Source of the DNA: Streptomyces sp. Edi4
Lineage (GTDB): Bacteria > Actinomycetota > Actinomycetes > Streptomycetales > Streptomycetaceae
DNA length: 64,000 bases
NCBI RefSeq assembly: GCF_040253615.1
Contig: NZ_JBEJGY010000004.1
Coordinates: 2,046,001-2,110,000, forward strand
Reading direction: 5' to 3'
The notes under the pieces were generated by a model, which was not told where the DNA came from, searched no databases, and worked only from the letters and a program-made list of their open reading frames with translations. Below are positions 34,635 to 42,116 of this stretch, one piece after another. Positions within the stretch are counted from its first letter, which is position 1, and every line of letters starts with the position of its first letter. Both the position numbers and the translations under genes were made by a program.

Positions 34635-34970
34635 CGGCGGGTCCTTTCCCTCACCGACGCGGGCCGCGCCGACCTCCTGGCGCGGCTGCGGCACCCGAAG
34701 GACGGCGACATCACCGACGGCCAGCGGTTCTTCACCCTGCTGGCCTTCCTGCGCCACCTGCCCGACCCCGCCGAGCAGGCGGCCGTCCTGCGCAGGCGCC
34801 AGGCCTTTCTCGCCACCCCGACGAGCTTCTTCTACCGCGAGGGTGAGCCCGTGACGGCCGAAGAGGCCGGCGACCTCTTCCGTCAGGGCATGCTGCGCAT
34901 CGCGCGCGCCACCTCGGCGGAGGAGAGGGCGTGGCTGACCGAGGCCATCGACCGCCTCACCACCTCCTGA
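34635..34970 (+). pseudogene. PadR-family regulator remnant (C-terminal domain)
   Basis: About 110 residues starting near the wing of the PadR winged helix (RRVLSLTDAGRADLLARL) and continuing through RFFTLLAFLRHLPDPAEQ, FLATPTSFFYREGEPV and a C-terminal helix (EERAWLTEAIDRL). The DNA-binding N-terminus and start are absent. Sequence just upstream (34575-34634) could be either its recognition-helix end or antisense of the exporter remnant. The two remnants back onto each other, as expected if one deletion removed both 5' halves and the shared promoter of a divergent regulator-exporter pair. Confidence 0.75.
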
Positions 34971-35024
34971 CGCCGACGGCGGGCGGCCCGGCGCGGCGCG
35001 TGGACGGCCCGCGCGCCGCCTTGG

Positions 35025-36263
35025 TCAGGAAAGCTGGGCACGGACGTACGCGCGCCACTGGGTCGTGAACTCCCTTGGGGACAGGCCCAGTTGATCGGAG
35101 AGAGCCTTTTCCGTCGCGCCCTCCCGCCGGGGCTGGTCGCCCACTTGCGTGTAGAAGCGGGCCAGCGCCTCCTCGCCCCAGCGGGACGCGATCATCCGGC
35201 ACGCCAGCCAGCCCCCCTCGTACGCCCGCGCCAGCCGGTCCGCGCCGCCGCTGAAGCCGAAGTCGGCGTCGGTGGGCAGGTCGGCGGGGAGGTCGCCGGC
35301 CCGGACGGCTCTTTGGAGTTCGGGCGCGGCCTGGGGCGCGGTGCGGCCGGTGCGGCGGTAGCCGACCCAGTCGGCGTACCCCTCCGACAGCCACATCGGG
35401 GTGGCGGGCGAGGTGTGCGCGCGGGTGGCGACATGGGTGGTCTCGTGGGTGAGGACGACCTCGCGGCCGAGGTCGCCGAGGACCGCGTACGCCTCCGGAT
35501 TGACGATCACCCGGTCCGCCGGCGCGGCCCCCGCGCCGCCCGCCTCGCCCGTGGTGACGGCCGCGATGCCCCGGTAGGAGGCGGCGGGCGAACCGAGCAG
35601 CGCGCCCATGGCGTCCAGGGAGGAGGGGACCAGGACGACGACCCGGCCGGCCCATGTGCCGGGCCAGGCCTCGGACACCGAGGGCACCGCCGCGTCCTCC
35701 GCGGCCGCGATCGACCGCAGCTTCGCGAGATCCTGGCCCACCCCGAGGATCAGGCAGTGGGCGCCGCGTACGACGGTGACCGGGCCCTGTTGCCACAGCG
35801 GTTGGGCGGCGCCGTCGGCGGGCCGGTCGCCGGTGACGTACCAGGTGGCGCCGCGCCGGCCGAGGGTCAGGGTGCGCGCGGTGGTCACGGGCGCGGTGTC
35901 ATAGCCCTGGATCCGGTAGCGCAGGTCCACCGCGGCGGTGGCCGTCGTACCGTGCCGCTGGACGCCGGTGACCTTGTACGTCCACGACGTGAGCGGCAGC
36001 TGCGTGAGGTTGGCCAGCTCCGCTCGCTGGGCCGTCCGCAGGGCGCTCGCGCCGGGGTCGACGACGGCGAGGTAACCGTCCGCGTCGTGCTTCAGGACGG
36101 CCGTCGCGCGCCGGTCGAGCACCCGCCGCACCGCGCCCGTGGTGGCGTCGGGCGCGTGGCTGGGCGCCGAACACCCCGAAGCGGACAGCAGCACGGCGAG
36201 CGCGCACCCCGCCGCCCGCCCGCGTCCTGCTCTTCGTCCGCGCCCGCGTCCCTGACCTGCCAC
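35025..36263 (-). CDS. Lipoprotein zinc metallopeptidase (peptidase MA-like)
   Basis: A 412-residue lipoprotein with a basic Arg-rich N-terminus, hydrophobic core and a lipobox-like SASGC (Cys31). The N-terminal half (about 40-150) looks like a NTF2-like fold with repeated VDP and YRIQGYD elements. The catalytic half has HETTH (residues 273-277) with a downstream WLSEGYADWVGY (Glu294), a gluzincin zinc site. The C-terminus (DQLGLSPREFTTQWRAYV) resembles the family's terminal helix. GTG 36263. Probably an extracellular, membrane-anchored protease of unknown target. Confidence 0.85.
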   Translation of the reverse strand: MAGQGRGRGRRAGRGRAAGCALAVLLSASGCSAPSHAPDATTGAVRRVLDRRATAVLKHDADGYLAVVDPGASALRTAQRAELANLTQLPLTSWTYKVTGVQRHGTTATAAVDLRYRIQGYDTAPVTTARTLTLGRRGATWYVTGDRPADGAAQPLWQQGPVTVVRGAHCLILGVGQDLAKLRSIAAAEDAAVPSVSEAWPGTWAGRVVVLVPSSLDAMGALLGSPAASYRGIAAVTTGEAGGAGAAPADRVIVNPEAYAVLGDLGREVVLTHETTHVATRAHTSPATPMWLSEGYADWVGYRRTGRTAPQAAPELQRAVRAGDLPADLPTDADFGFSGGADRLARAYEGGWLACRMIASRWGEEALARFYTQVGDQPRREGATEKALSDQLGLSPREFTTQWRAYVRAQLS

Positions 36264-36279
36264 GCCGCCGATCGTACGG

Positions 36280-37308
36280 TCACACCCGCGTCACCGAGGA
36301 GATGGGCATCATCCCGACGGGGTCGTAGCGCACCGGGGCGCCCGGATAGGGAGCGTGCACGACCTGGCCGTTGCCGACGTACATCGCGATGTGGCTGGCG
36401 TCGTGCCGGTAGGCGATCAGGTCCCCGGGCTTCGCCTGGGACAGCGGCACCTGACGGCCGGCGTAGCGCTGCTCCTGGGAGGTGCGCGGCAGGCCGACGC
36501 CCGCGCGCGCGTACGACCACTGCATCAGGCCCGAACAGTCGAACCCGGAGGGCCCGTTGGCGCCCCAGATGTACGGTCTGCCGACCGCCGAGCGGGCCGC
36601 CATGACGGCCGCCGCGGCCCGCGAGGAGACGGGCGCCGAGCCGGAGAGCGGGGGCGCCTCGCCCCGCCCGGAGCGGGAGGAACGGTCGAAGGCGGCACGG
36701 TCCGCGGTCGGCAGCGCGTTGAGCATCCGGCGCGCCTGGGCCAGCTTCGACTCCACCGCGCGCTTGTGCCGCGCCACTTCGGTGCGGCTGTGTTCGAGCT
36801 CGGCGAGCGTGCGGGACGCCTGCGCGCGCCGCTGTGCCAGCCGGCTCTGTTCCCGCTGGAGCTCGCGCAGCTCGCCGCTCTGGTGCTCACTCAGCCGGTC
36901 GAAGGTCAGGGCCCGGTCGAGATAGGTGTCCGGGTCGCAGGACAGGAGCAGCGCGAGCGCGGGGTCGATGCCGCCGGAGCGGTACTGCGCCCCGGCGATC
37001 GCGCCGAGCGCGCCCCGCATGCGGTTGATCTTCTCCTGGCCGCGCGCGACGGCGTCCTGCGCGTGCTGGACCTCGACGCGCAGCTTCTCGGCGTGCTCAT
37101 CGGCCTTGTCGTACTCCTCGGTGGCCTGCTCGGCCTGCGCGAAGAGCCGGTCGACCGCGGCCTGCCCCGTGGGGGCCGGCTCGTGCGGGGCCGCGCTCGC
37201 GCCGGGTGCCACGAAGGCGACTGCGGCCGTCGCGGCCGCCGCGGAAAGGACGGTGACGCGGGCGCTCTGGGTCAGGCCCGACTGAGAAGGCCGGCGATGG
37301 GACGCCAC
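36280..37308 (-). CDS. NlpC/P60 peptidoglycan endopeptidase 1 (RipA/RipC-type)
   Basis: A 342-residue secreted endopeptidase. A signal peptide (VTVLSAAAATAAVAFVAPGASA) is followed by a long coiled coil (about 45-215) with RGALGAIAGAQYRSGGIDP, as in RipC. The NlpC/P60 domain at the C-terminus has the catalytic Cys in GFDCSGLMQWSYA, His in ASHIAMYVG and a further His in VHAPYPG. It cuts the D-Glu to meso/LL-DAP bond in peptide stems. GTG 37308 was chosen at the conserved ASHRRPSQ start. It is paralogous to, and downstream of, the next gene. Rv2190c (RipC) is the mycobacterial counterpart in the same block. Confidence 0.93.
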   Translation of the reverse strand: MASHRRPSQSGLTQSARVTVLSAAAATAAVAFVAPGASAAPHEPAPTGQAAVDRLFAQAEQATEEYDKADEHAEKLRVEVQHAQDAVARGQEKINRMRGALGAIAGAQYRSGGIDPALALLLSCDPDTYLDRALTFDRLSEHQSGELRELQREQSRLAQRRAQASRTLAELEHSRTEVARHKRAVESKLAQARRMLNALPTADRAAFDRSSRSGRGEAPPLSGSAPVSSRAAAAVMAARSAVGRPYIWGANGPSGFDCSGLMQWSYARAGVGLPRTSQEQRYAGRQVPLSQAKPGDLIAYRHDASHIAMYVGNGQVVHAPYPGAPVRYDPVGMMPISSVTRV

Positions 37309-37440
37309 GGATGCCGCACTCCCTTGCACTGCGTGCGGCCCCTGCCGCCCGGGCGGGCGGCGAGTCACCGGGGAAACCGCACGCCGGACAGTAACCGGGC
37401 GGATACCCACGGGCCAACGACCGCCCCGCCCACACACAGT

Positions 37441-37479
37441 GACGCCCCGCCGGAGAACACAGGTCACCGGCGGGGCGTC
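37441..37479 (-). terminator. Terminator hairpin between the two NlpC/P60 genes
   Basis: A perfect 13-bp stem (37441-37453 with 37467-37479) with a 13-nt loop lies 69 bp beyond the stop of the upstream paralog. It suggests the two endopeptidase genes are not simply co-transcribed. Confidence 0.65.
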
Positions 37480-37547
37480 GCGTCAGCGATGGGTGCCACG
37501 ATTCGCCCGTTCGGGCGGTGTCGGGCGCTGACGAAGGCGAAGGCGGG

Positions 37548-38579
37548 TCAGCCGATGCGCACACCGAACTGGAAGGGCATGTTGTTCATCGACTCGTAGC
37601 GCACGACCGCGCCGCTGTGCGGGGCGTGCAGCACCATGTTGTTGCCGGCGTACAGACCGATGTGGTGCAGGTCGCCGAAGAAGAGCACGAGGTCGCCGGG
37701 CTTGAGGTCGCCGCGGCCGATCCGGGTGCCCCGGGTGGCCTGCTCCTGCGAGGTGCGCGGCAAATGGACGCCGGCCTGGGCGTACGCGTATCCCGTCAGA
37801 CCCGAGCAGTCCCAGCTCGCCATGCCGGTCGCGCCATAGAAGTAGGGCTTGCCCAGCTGGGTCTTGGCCGCCTCAAGCGCGGCCGCGCCGACGCCGGAGG
37901 CGGGCACGTCCTTGCCGAGGTCGGGGTGCTCGGTGGTGCCGGCGGTGTTGGCGCGCGCGGTGTCGGCGGCGAGCGCCGCCTTCTCCTGCGCGGTCAGCGA
38001 GTTGAGCAGCTGCTGCGCGTCGGCGAGCTTGCCCTGGACTTCCTTCTTCTTCGCGTCCAGCACCGCGCGGGTGTCGGCGAGGTCCTTCAGCTTGTCCTGG
38101 GCCTCCTTGCGCTCCTGGGTGAGGGTGCGCTGCTTGGCCTGGATCTTCTGAAGGGCCTCGGCCTGCGTGCTGCTCAACTGGTCGAGCGCGGAGGCCTTGT
38201 CGAGGAAGTCGTCCGGGTTGGAGGAGAGGAAGAGCGCGAGCGAGGGGTCTATGCCGCCGGAGCGGTACTGCGCCGCCGCCATCGAACCGAGGGTGCCGCG
38301 CAGGGCGTTGAGGTCCTGCTGGCCGCGCGCCACCTTGTCCTGCATCTCGTTGACCTGCTTTTCGAGCTGGCCCTGCTTCTCCTTGGCGCCGTTGGCCGCC
38401 TCGGTCGCCTGCTCGGCCTCGTCGTAGAGCTTGTCGACCTTGCTCTTGACCTCGTCCTTGGTGGGCTTGGGGTCGGCCTGGGCGGCCTGCGAGGTGAGGG
38501 CCACGACCGCGGCGGCGGTGGCACTGAGCACGGTCACACGAGTGCGGCTCGCGGGCTTGGGACGACGGTGGGACCCCAC
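37548..38579 (-). CDS. NlpC/P60 peptidoglycan endopeptidase 2
   Basis: A 343-residue paralog of the previous gene: signal peptide (VTVLSATAAAVVALTSQAAQA), coiled coil (about 40-215, including RGTLGSMAAAQYRSGGIDPSLALFLSSNP) and a C-terminal NlpC/P60 domain with Cys in SWDCSGLTGYAYA and His in LHHIGLYAG and LHAPHSG. GTG 38579 was chosen since AAGGAG lies 9 nt upstream and the family begins with a GSHRRPK-like segment. A HrdB-like promoter lies about 100 bp upstream. Coiled-coil NlpC/P60 proteins of this type need activation to be safe, usually by partner binding or release of an occluding N-terminal domain. Confidence 0.93.
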   Translation of the reverse strand: MGSHRRPKPASRTRVTVLSATAAAVVALTSQAAQADPKPTKDEVKSKVDKLYDEAEQATEAANGAKEKQGQLEKQVNEMQDKVARGQQDLNALRGTLGSMAAAQYRSGGIDPSLALFLSSNPDDFLDKASALDQLSSTQAEALQKIQAKQRTLTQERKEAQDKLKDLADTRAVLDAKKKEVQGKLADAQQLLNSLTAQEKAALAADTARANTAGTTEHPDLGKDVPASGVGAAALEAAKTQLGKPYFYGATGMASWDCSGLTGYAYAQAGVHLPRTSQEQATRGTRIGRGDLKPGDLVLFFGDLHHIGLYAGNNMVLHAPHSGAVVRYESMNNMPFQFGVRIG

Positions 38580-38681
38580 GAAGGCGAGCTCCTTCTTCCT
38601 CAGCCGCCGAACGGCGCGAGTCGGCGGGACCTTCATGGACACCCCGAACGAGTGATCAACCGCATGAAGGTACGAGGCCCG

Positions 38682-38711
38682 ACCCTAGTGACCTTCTTGT
38701 GATCAGTTCAA
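38682..38711 (-). promoter_or_regulatory. HrdB-type promoter of NlpC/P60 gene 2
   Basis: On the minus strand, TTGAAC (38711-38706) and TAGGGT (38687-38682) are 18 bp apart, close to the principal-sigma consensus TTGACN-TAGNNT. Transcription would start near 38675, giving a leader of roughly 95 nt. The leader is too short for a ydaO/c-di-AMP riboswitch, which precedes some other streptomycete wall-hydrolase genes. Confidence 0.65.
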
Positions 38712-38853
38712 ATCCTGATGGGGAAAAAGACGGTCACCGAGAGGATTCTTTACTGTCATCCCACGCGCAGTAGTGGGTACTTGACGGAGCGCTCGGCAGC
38801 GATCACCCGAATTCGGGCATTGAACCCAGGAGTTGCAGAACGCCTGTTAAGCC

Positions 38854-40215
38854 TCAGACCCGTGAAAGCCGCTTGAGGAGCAGCAGCGAGGCGACCGGGC
38901 GCGCGCCCGCCTTGGCGACGCCGTCCGCGACCTCCTTGTCCGTGGAGACGACCACCACCGGCCGCCCCGACGGCTCGGCCCGCACCAGCTGACGGATCAG
39001 CTCGTCGGCGGTCACCCCGGGCTTGGAGAACAGCACCCGCACACCCCTGGGCGGGGCGAGCAGCACCGGAGCCGCCAGCTCCGCGCCGTCGAAGACACAG
39101 GTGACCTCGGCGCCCGTCTGGGCGGCGAGCACGGAGAGCCCGCCGAGCAGGCGCAGCCGCTGCTTCTCCAACGGCATCGTCGGATAGCCGGTCTTGGTGA
39201 CGTTGTACCCGTCCACCAGGAGATGCACCTGGGGCAGCCCGAGCAGCTGGTCCAGGAGGGCCGGGTCGGTCTCGGACAGGGCGCGGGCCGCGATGTCCTT
39301 GGGCGACATGGTGCCCGGCGCGACCGCGTCCACGGTGTCGGCGGGGCGTACGGAGGCGGGGGGCAGGGCCAGTTCACGGCGCAGGCCCTGGGCGCCCTCC
39401 AGGACGGTGTCCAGGAGCAGCCGCAGCCGCATGTCCTCCACCGAACGGCCCTCTCGCACCGCGCGCCGGCTCGCCTCAAGGCCCGCCTCCGCCTCACCGA
39501 GGCGCGTCTTGAGCCGCCGCGTCTCGCTCTCGGCCGCGGCCACCTGGGCGGCCGCCTCGGCCTTCGCCCCGTCGATCTCGGAGACGACCTTGCGCAGGGC
39601 GGCCTCGCCACGCTTCACATCGCTCTGGGCGCTGCGGAGTTTGCGCTGGAGCGATTCCGCCTCCTTGCGGGCGGCCAGCAGCTCCGCGCGCAGCGTCTCG
39701 TTCTCGGACTTGATCAGGGCGCGTGCCTCGGCGAGCTCTTCGCGCAGCCGCTCCAGCTCGCGCCGGCCCTCCTCCTCGGCCCGTTCGGCGAACGCCCGCT
39801 GGGCCTCCTCGCCGGCCGCCGCGACCAGCTTGACCCAGCCCACCGGGCGCAGCACATAGGCGACGGCCGCCACGTCCACCGGGTCGGCGGCGGCGGGCGG
39901 CGAGCCGGCCTCGACGGCGCCGGCGAGCTCGGGCTGCGCCTCCTTGAGGCGTTCGCCGATGCGCTGGCGGAACACCGGCTCGCCCTCCAGGGCCGCGGCC
40001 ATCGCGTTGCCCGCGAACTTGGCGCGCCTGGTCGGCGTGAAACGGGCGTACTGGCGCAGCTGTCCGGGCAGTTCGGCGACGGTCAGGCCGCCGAACGCCT
40101 CGGAGACGAAGGCGACGACCCGGCGCCGCACCGCTTCGGGCAGCGGGCGGTCGAGCACCTCGGCGGGGCCGTCATCGGCCGCAGCGGCCGGTTCAGCGCC
40201 GCTTGCATGCTCCAC
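38854..40215 (-). CDS. NYN-domain (PIN-like) RNase/RNA-binding protein
   Basis: A 453-residue protein starting at GTG 40215. The N-terminal region (about 25-130) is a helical domain. The middle (about 130-275) is a long coiled coil rich in Glu, Ala and Arg. The C-terminal 160 residues form a NYN/YacP-type PIN domain with HLLVDGYNVTKTGYP, TCVFDGAELAAP, PGVTADELIRQLV and VVVSTDKEVADGVAKAGA. The four acidic positions of that nuclease fold are present. It is likely an RNA endonuclease or processing factor. The coiled coil suggests assembly into a larger complex. Confidence 0.87.
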   Translation of the reverse strand: MEHASGAEPAAAADDGPAEVLDRPLPEAVRRRVVAFVSEAFGGLTVAELPGQLRQYARFTPTRRAKFAGNAMAAALEGEPVFRQRIGERLKEAQPELAGAVEAGSPPAAADPVDVAAVAYVLRPVGWVKLVAAAGEEAQRAFAERAEEEGRRELERLREELAEARALIKSENETLRAELLAARKEAESLQRKLRSAQSDVKRGEAALRKVVSEIDGAKAEAAAQVAAAESETRRLKTRLGEAEAGLEASRRAVREGRSVEDMRLRLLLDTVLEGAQGLRRELALPPASVRPADTVDAVAPGTMSPKDIAARALSETDPALLDQLLGLPQVHLLVDGYNVTKTGYPTMPLEKQRLRLLGGLSVLAAQTGAEVTCVFDGAELAAPVLLAPPRGVRVLFSKPGVTADELIRQLVRAEPSGRPVVVVSTDKEVADGVAKAGARPVASLLLLKRLSRV

Positions 40216-40261
40216 AATCCGTCACCCCAACTGTCATACGTGCCGCCCGGACGGCCGCCTC

Positions 40262-40516
40262 TCAGGAAGCGGTCGCCGAGTCGGCGCCCGGCCGGTCCAC
40301 GAGTTCGATCTGGTCCACCGCGTTGCACCAGCGGCAGCGGACCGACTCGATGGTCTCACTGACCACCTCGCGTTCCTCCACCTTGGGCTCCCCGGCGAGG
40401 TCCAGATGGACGTACTCGATCACTTTCGACGAACGGGTGACATCGAAACGGGTGAGGTTTCCGCAGAGCGTGCAGCGCCACCGGGTTTCGGTGGTCGGCT
40501 GGGGAACGGTGGTCAT
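40262..40516 (-). CDS. Small zinc-ribbon-like protein
   Basis: An 84-residue protein with two Cys pairs, CTLCGNLTRFDV (about residues 15-19) and VRCRWCNAVDQI (about 60-65), separated by about 40 residues. It looks like a zinc ribbon or rubredoxin-like fold. The middle (VIEYVHLDLAGEPKVEEREV) is beta-rich. ATG 40516. It follows the NYN gene in coordinates and is upstream of it in transcription, 46 bp apart. Function unknown; it could be an RNA- or protein-binding accessory of the NYN protein (inference). Confidence 0.78.
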   Translation of the reverse strand: MTTVPQPTTETRWRCTLCGNLTRFDVTRSSKVIEYVHLDLAGEPKVEEREVVSETIESVRCRWCNAVDQIELVDRPGADSATAS

Positions 40517-40671
40517 GTGGTGCCGCCCTCTTTTCCACTTCCATGGTCCAGGATCTCGCGGTGCGCCATCGAACTGCGGGAGTACTGCCCGCAACCCTAC
40601 GGCCTACCCGTCGGCCGCCGACACGGCGAGGCGGTCTGTACCGAAAGCTCCCTTTAGGCCATTCTCTCCCC

Positions 40672-41421
40672 ATGATCAGGTGGCGGGGAGCGGCGATCGT
40701 CAGGGGCGCGGTACGGGGCCCGACCGTGACGTACGGGCTGATCGCCGCGTGCTGCCTGCTCTTCGCGCTGAGCCCGGTCTCCGGCCTGAACCCGGGCTAC
40801 GGCACCGGCGACGCGATCCTGAGCGCCCAGAGCGACTACTTCGCACGCTGGGGCGTCGTACCGGACGAATTGACGGCGGGGCGCCCGCACGCCCTGCTCA
40901 CGCCCCTCACCGCGCTGTTCGTCCACGGCAGCTGGCTGCACCTGCTGGGCAACATGCTGTTCCTGTACGTGTTCGGCGCGATGGCCGAGGAGCGCGTGGG
41001 CCGGATCGAGTTCGCCCTGTTCTACCTCCTGGCGGGCTATCTGGCCCTGCTCGGGTACGCGGTGGCGCACGCGGATTCCGATCAGACGCTGGTGGGGGCG
41101 TCCGGGGCGATCTCGGCGGTACTCGGCGCGTTCCTCTACCTCTTCCCCCGGGCCCGGGTGACCAGCGTCTTCCCCTTCCTGCTCTTCCTTCCCCTGCGGT
41201 TTCCCGCGTGGATCGTGCTCGTCTTCTGGTTCGCTTTGCAGTGGCTGGCGATCCGGGGCGCGTCGTCCGGGCCCGGGGTCGCCTATCTCGCCCATCTCGT
41301 CGGCTTCGGCCTGGGCTTCCTGTACGCGTGGGGCCGTTTCCGGGGGACGGATAGAGTGCAACCCCGAAAGCCCGTGAAGCCCGCGGGTCCGGCCGCCACC
41401 GAGGGAGAAAGCCAGCCGTGA
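40672..41421 (+). CDS. Rhomboid-family intramembrane serine protease
   Basis: A 249-residue, six-helix membrane protein. The catalytic Ser is S144 in GASGAIS, the His is H208 in YLAHLVGFGLGF, and the conserved HGSWLHLLGNMLFLYVFG segment with the oxyanion Asn precedes them. ATG 40672 begins just before the first helix. The C-terminal 30 residues are cytosolic and Pro/Lys rich. Substrates cannot be predicted. The GTGA overlap with the next gene couples its translation. Confidence 0.92.
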   Translation: MIRWRGAAIVRGAVRGPTVTYGLIAACCLLFALSPVSGLNPGYGTGDAILSAQSDYFARWGVVPDELTAGRPHALLTPLTALFVHGSWLHLLGNMLFLYVFGAMAEERVGRIEFALFYLLAGYLALLGYAVAHADSDQTLVGASGAISAVLGAFLYLFPRARVTSVFPFLLFLPLRFPAWIVLVFWFALQWLAIRGASSGPGVAYLAHLVGFGLGFLYAWGRFRGTDRVQPRKPVKPAGPAATEGESQP

Positions 41422-41699
41422 TCACCGCGATCGTGCTCATCAAGACCAGCGTGGACCGGATTCCCGAGATCGCGGAGTCCATCGCGGCGCTGGACAGCGT
41501 CAGCGAGGTGTACTCGGTGACCGGTACGTACGATCTGATCGCGCTGGTCAGGGTGGCCCGCCACGACGACCTCGCGGATGTCATCCCCGGCCGCATCAGC
41601 AAGATCCCCGGGGTCGAGGGCACGGATACGCATGTGGCGTTCCGCACGTATTCCCAGCACGATCTGGAGGCGGCGTTCGCGATCGGCCTCGACGCGTAG
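41418..41699 (+). CDS. Stand-alone Lrp/AsnC ligand-binding (RAM) domain protein
   Basis: A 93-residue protein made only of the AsnC-type effector domain (TAIVLIKTSVDRIPEIAESIAALDSVSEVYSVTGTYDLIALVRV) with no helix-turn-helix. Such proteins form decameric or larger rings that bind amino acids. It starts at GTG 41418 and overlaps the rhomboid gene by 4 bp, which suggests a link between the protease and a small-molecule or peptide sensor. The ligand is unknown. Confidence 0.88.
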   Translation: MITAIVLIKTSVDRIPEIAESIAALDSVSEVYSVTGTYDLIALVRVARHDDLADVIPGRISKIPGVEGTDTHVAFRTYSQHDLEAAFAIGLDA

Positions 41700-42116
41700 C
41701 CCCTCCGGGGGTCACGCGCCTTCGGTCCGGGCCCACTCCCGCGCAGTTCCCCGCGCCCCTGACGGGGCTGGTGCCGGCCCGCGTGGCTGTCCTGGGGCAG
41801 GGCTCGTGCTGGCCCATGCAGGCACCCTCAGCCCGTCATGGGGGTACCCCCTGGCCCTTAAGGCCTTGGGGGAGATTGAGGACGAGCGCGTTCAGCGCGA
41901 ACGGGGTCTGGGGCGGAGCCCCAGGGAGCTCGGCTGCGGACCGTGGTCGCTCCTCGCGCAGTTCCCCGCGCCCCTGGCGGGGTCCGTGCTGGCCCGCACC
42001 GGCAACCACAGCCCGTCATGGGGTCCCCCCTGGCCCTCAAGGCCTTGGGGGAGATTGAGGACGAGGCCGTTCAGGCCGAACGGGGTCTGGGGCGGAGCCC
42101 CAGGGGGCCGGGTGGG
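41700..42116. repeat. Intergenic modular repeat island D
   Basis: 417 bp between convergent genes. It contains two tandem units about 180 bp apart. Each has a GCGCAGTTCCCCGCGCCCCTG box, a CAGCCCGTCATGGGG box, AAGGCCTTGGGGGAG, ATTGAGGACGAG, a TTCA-loop hairpin (GCGC-GTTCA-GCGC at 41886-41898; GGCC-GTTCA-GGCC at 42065-42077), CGAACGGGG and TGGGGC-GGA-GCCCCA. No credible ORF. Confidence 0.88.

Noticed and set aside
37309..38853. c-di-AMP (ydaO) riboswitch before the NlpC/P60 genes
   Set aside because: Considered because some streptomycete wall hydrolases have one. The likely leader is only about 95 nt and shows none of the conserved motifs.
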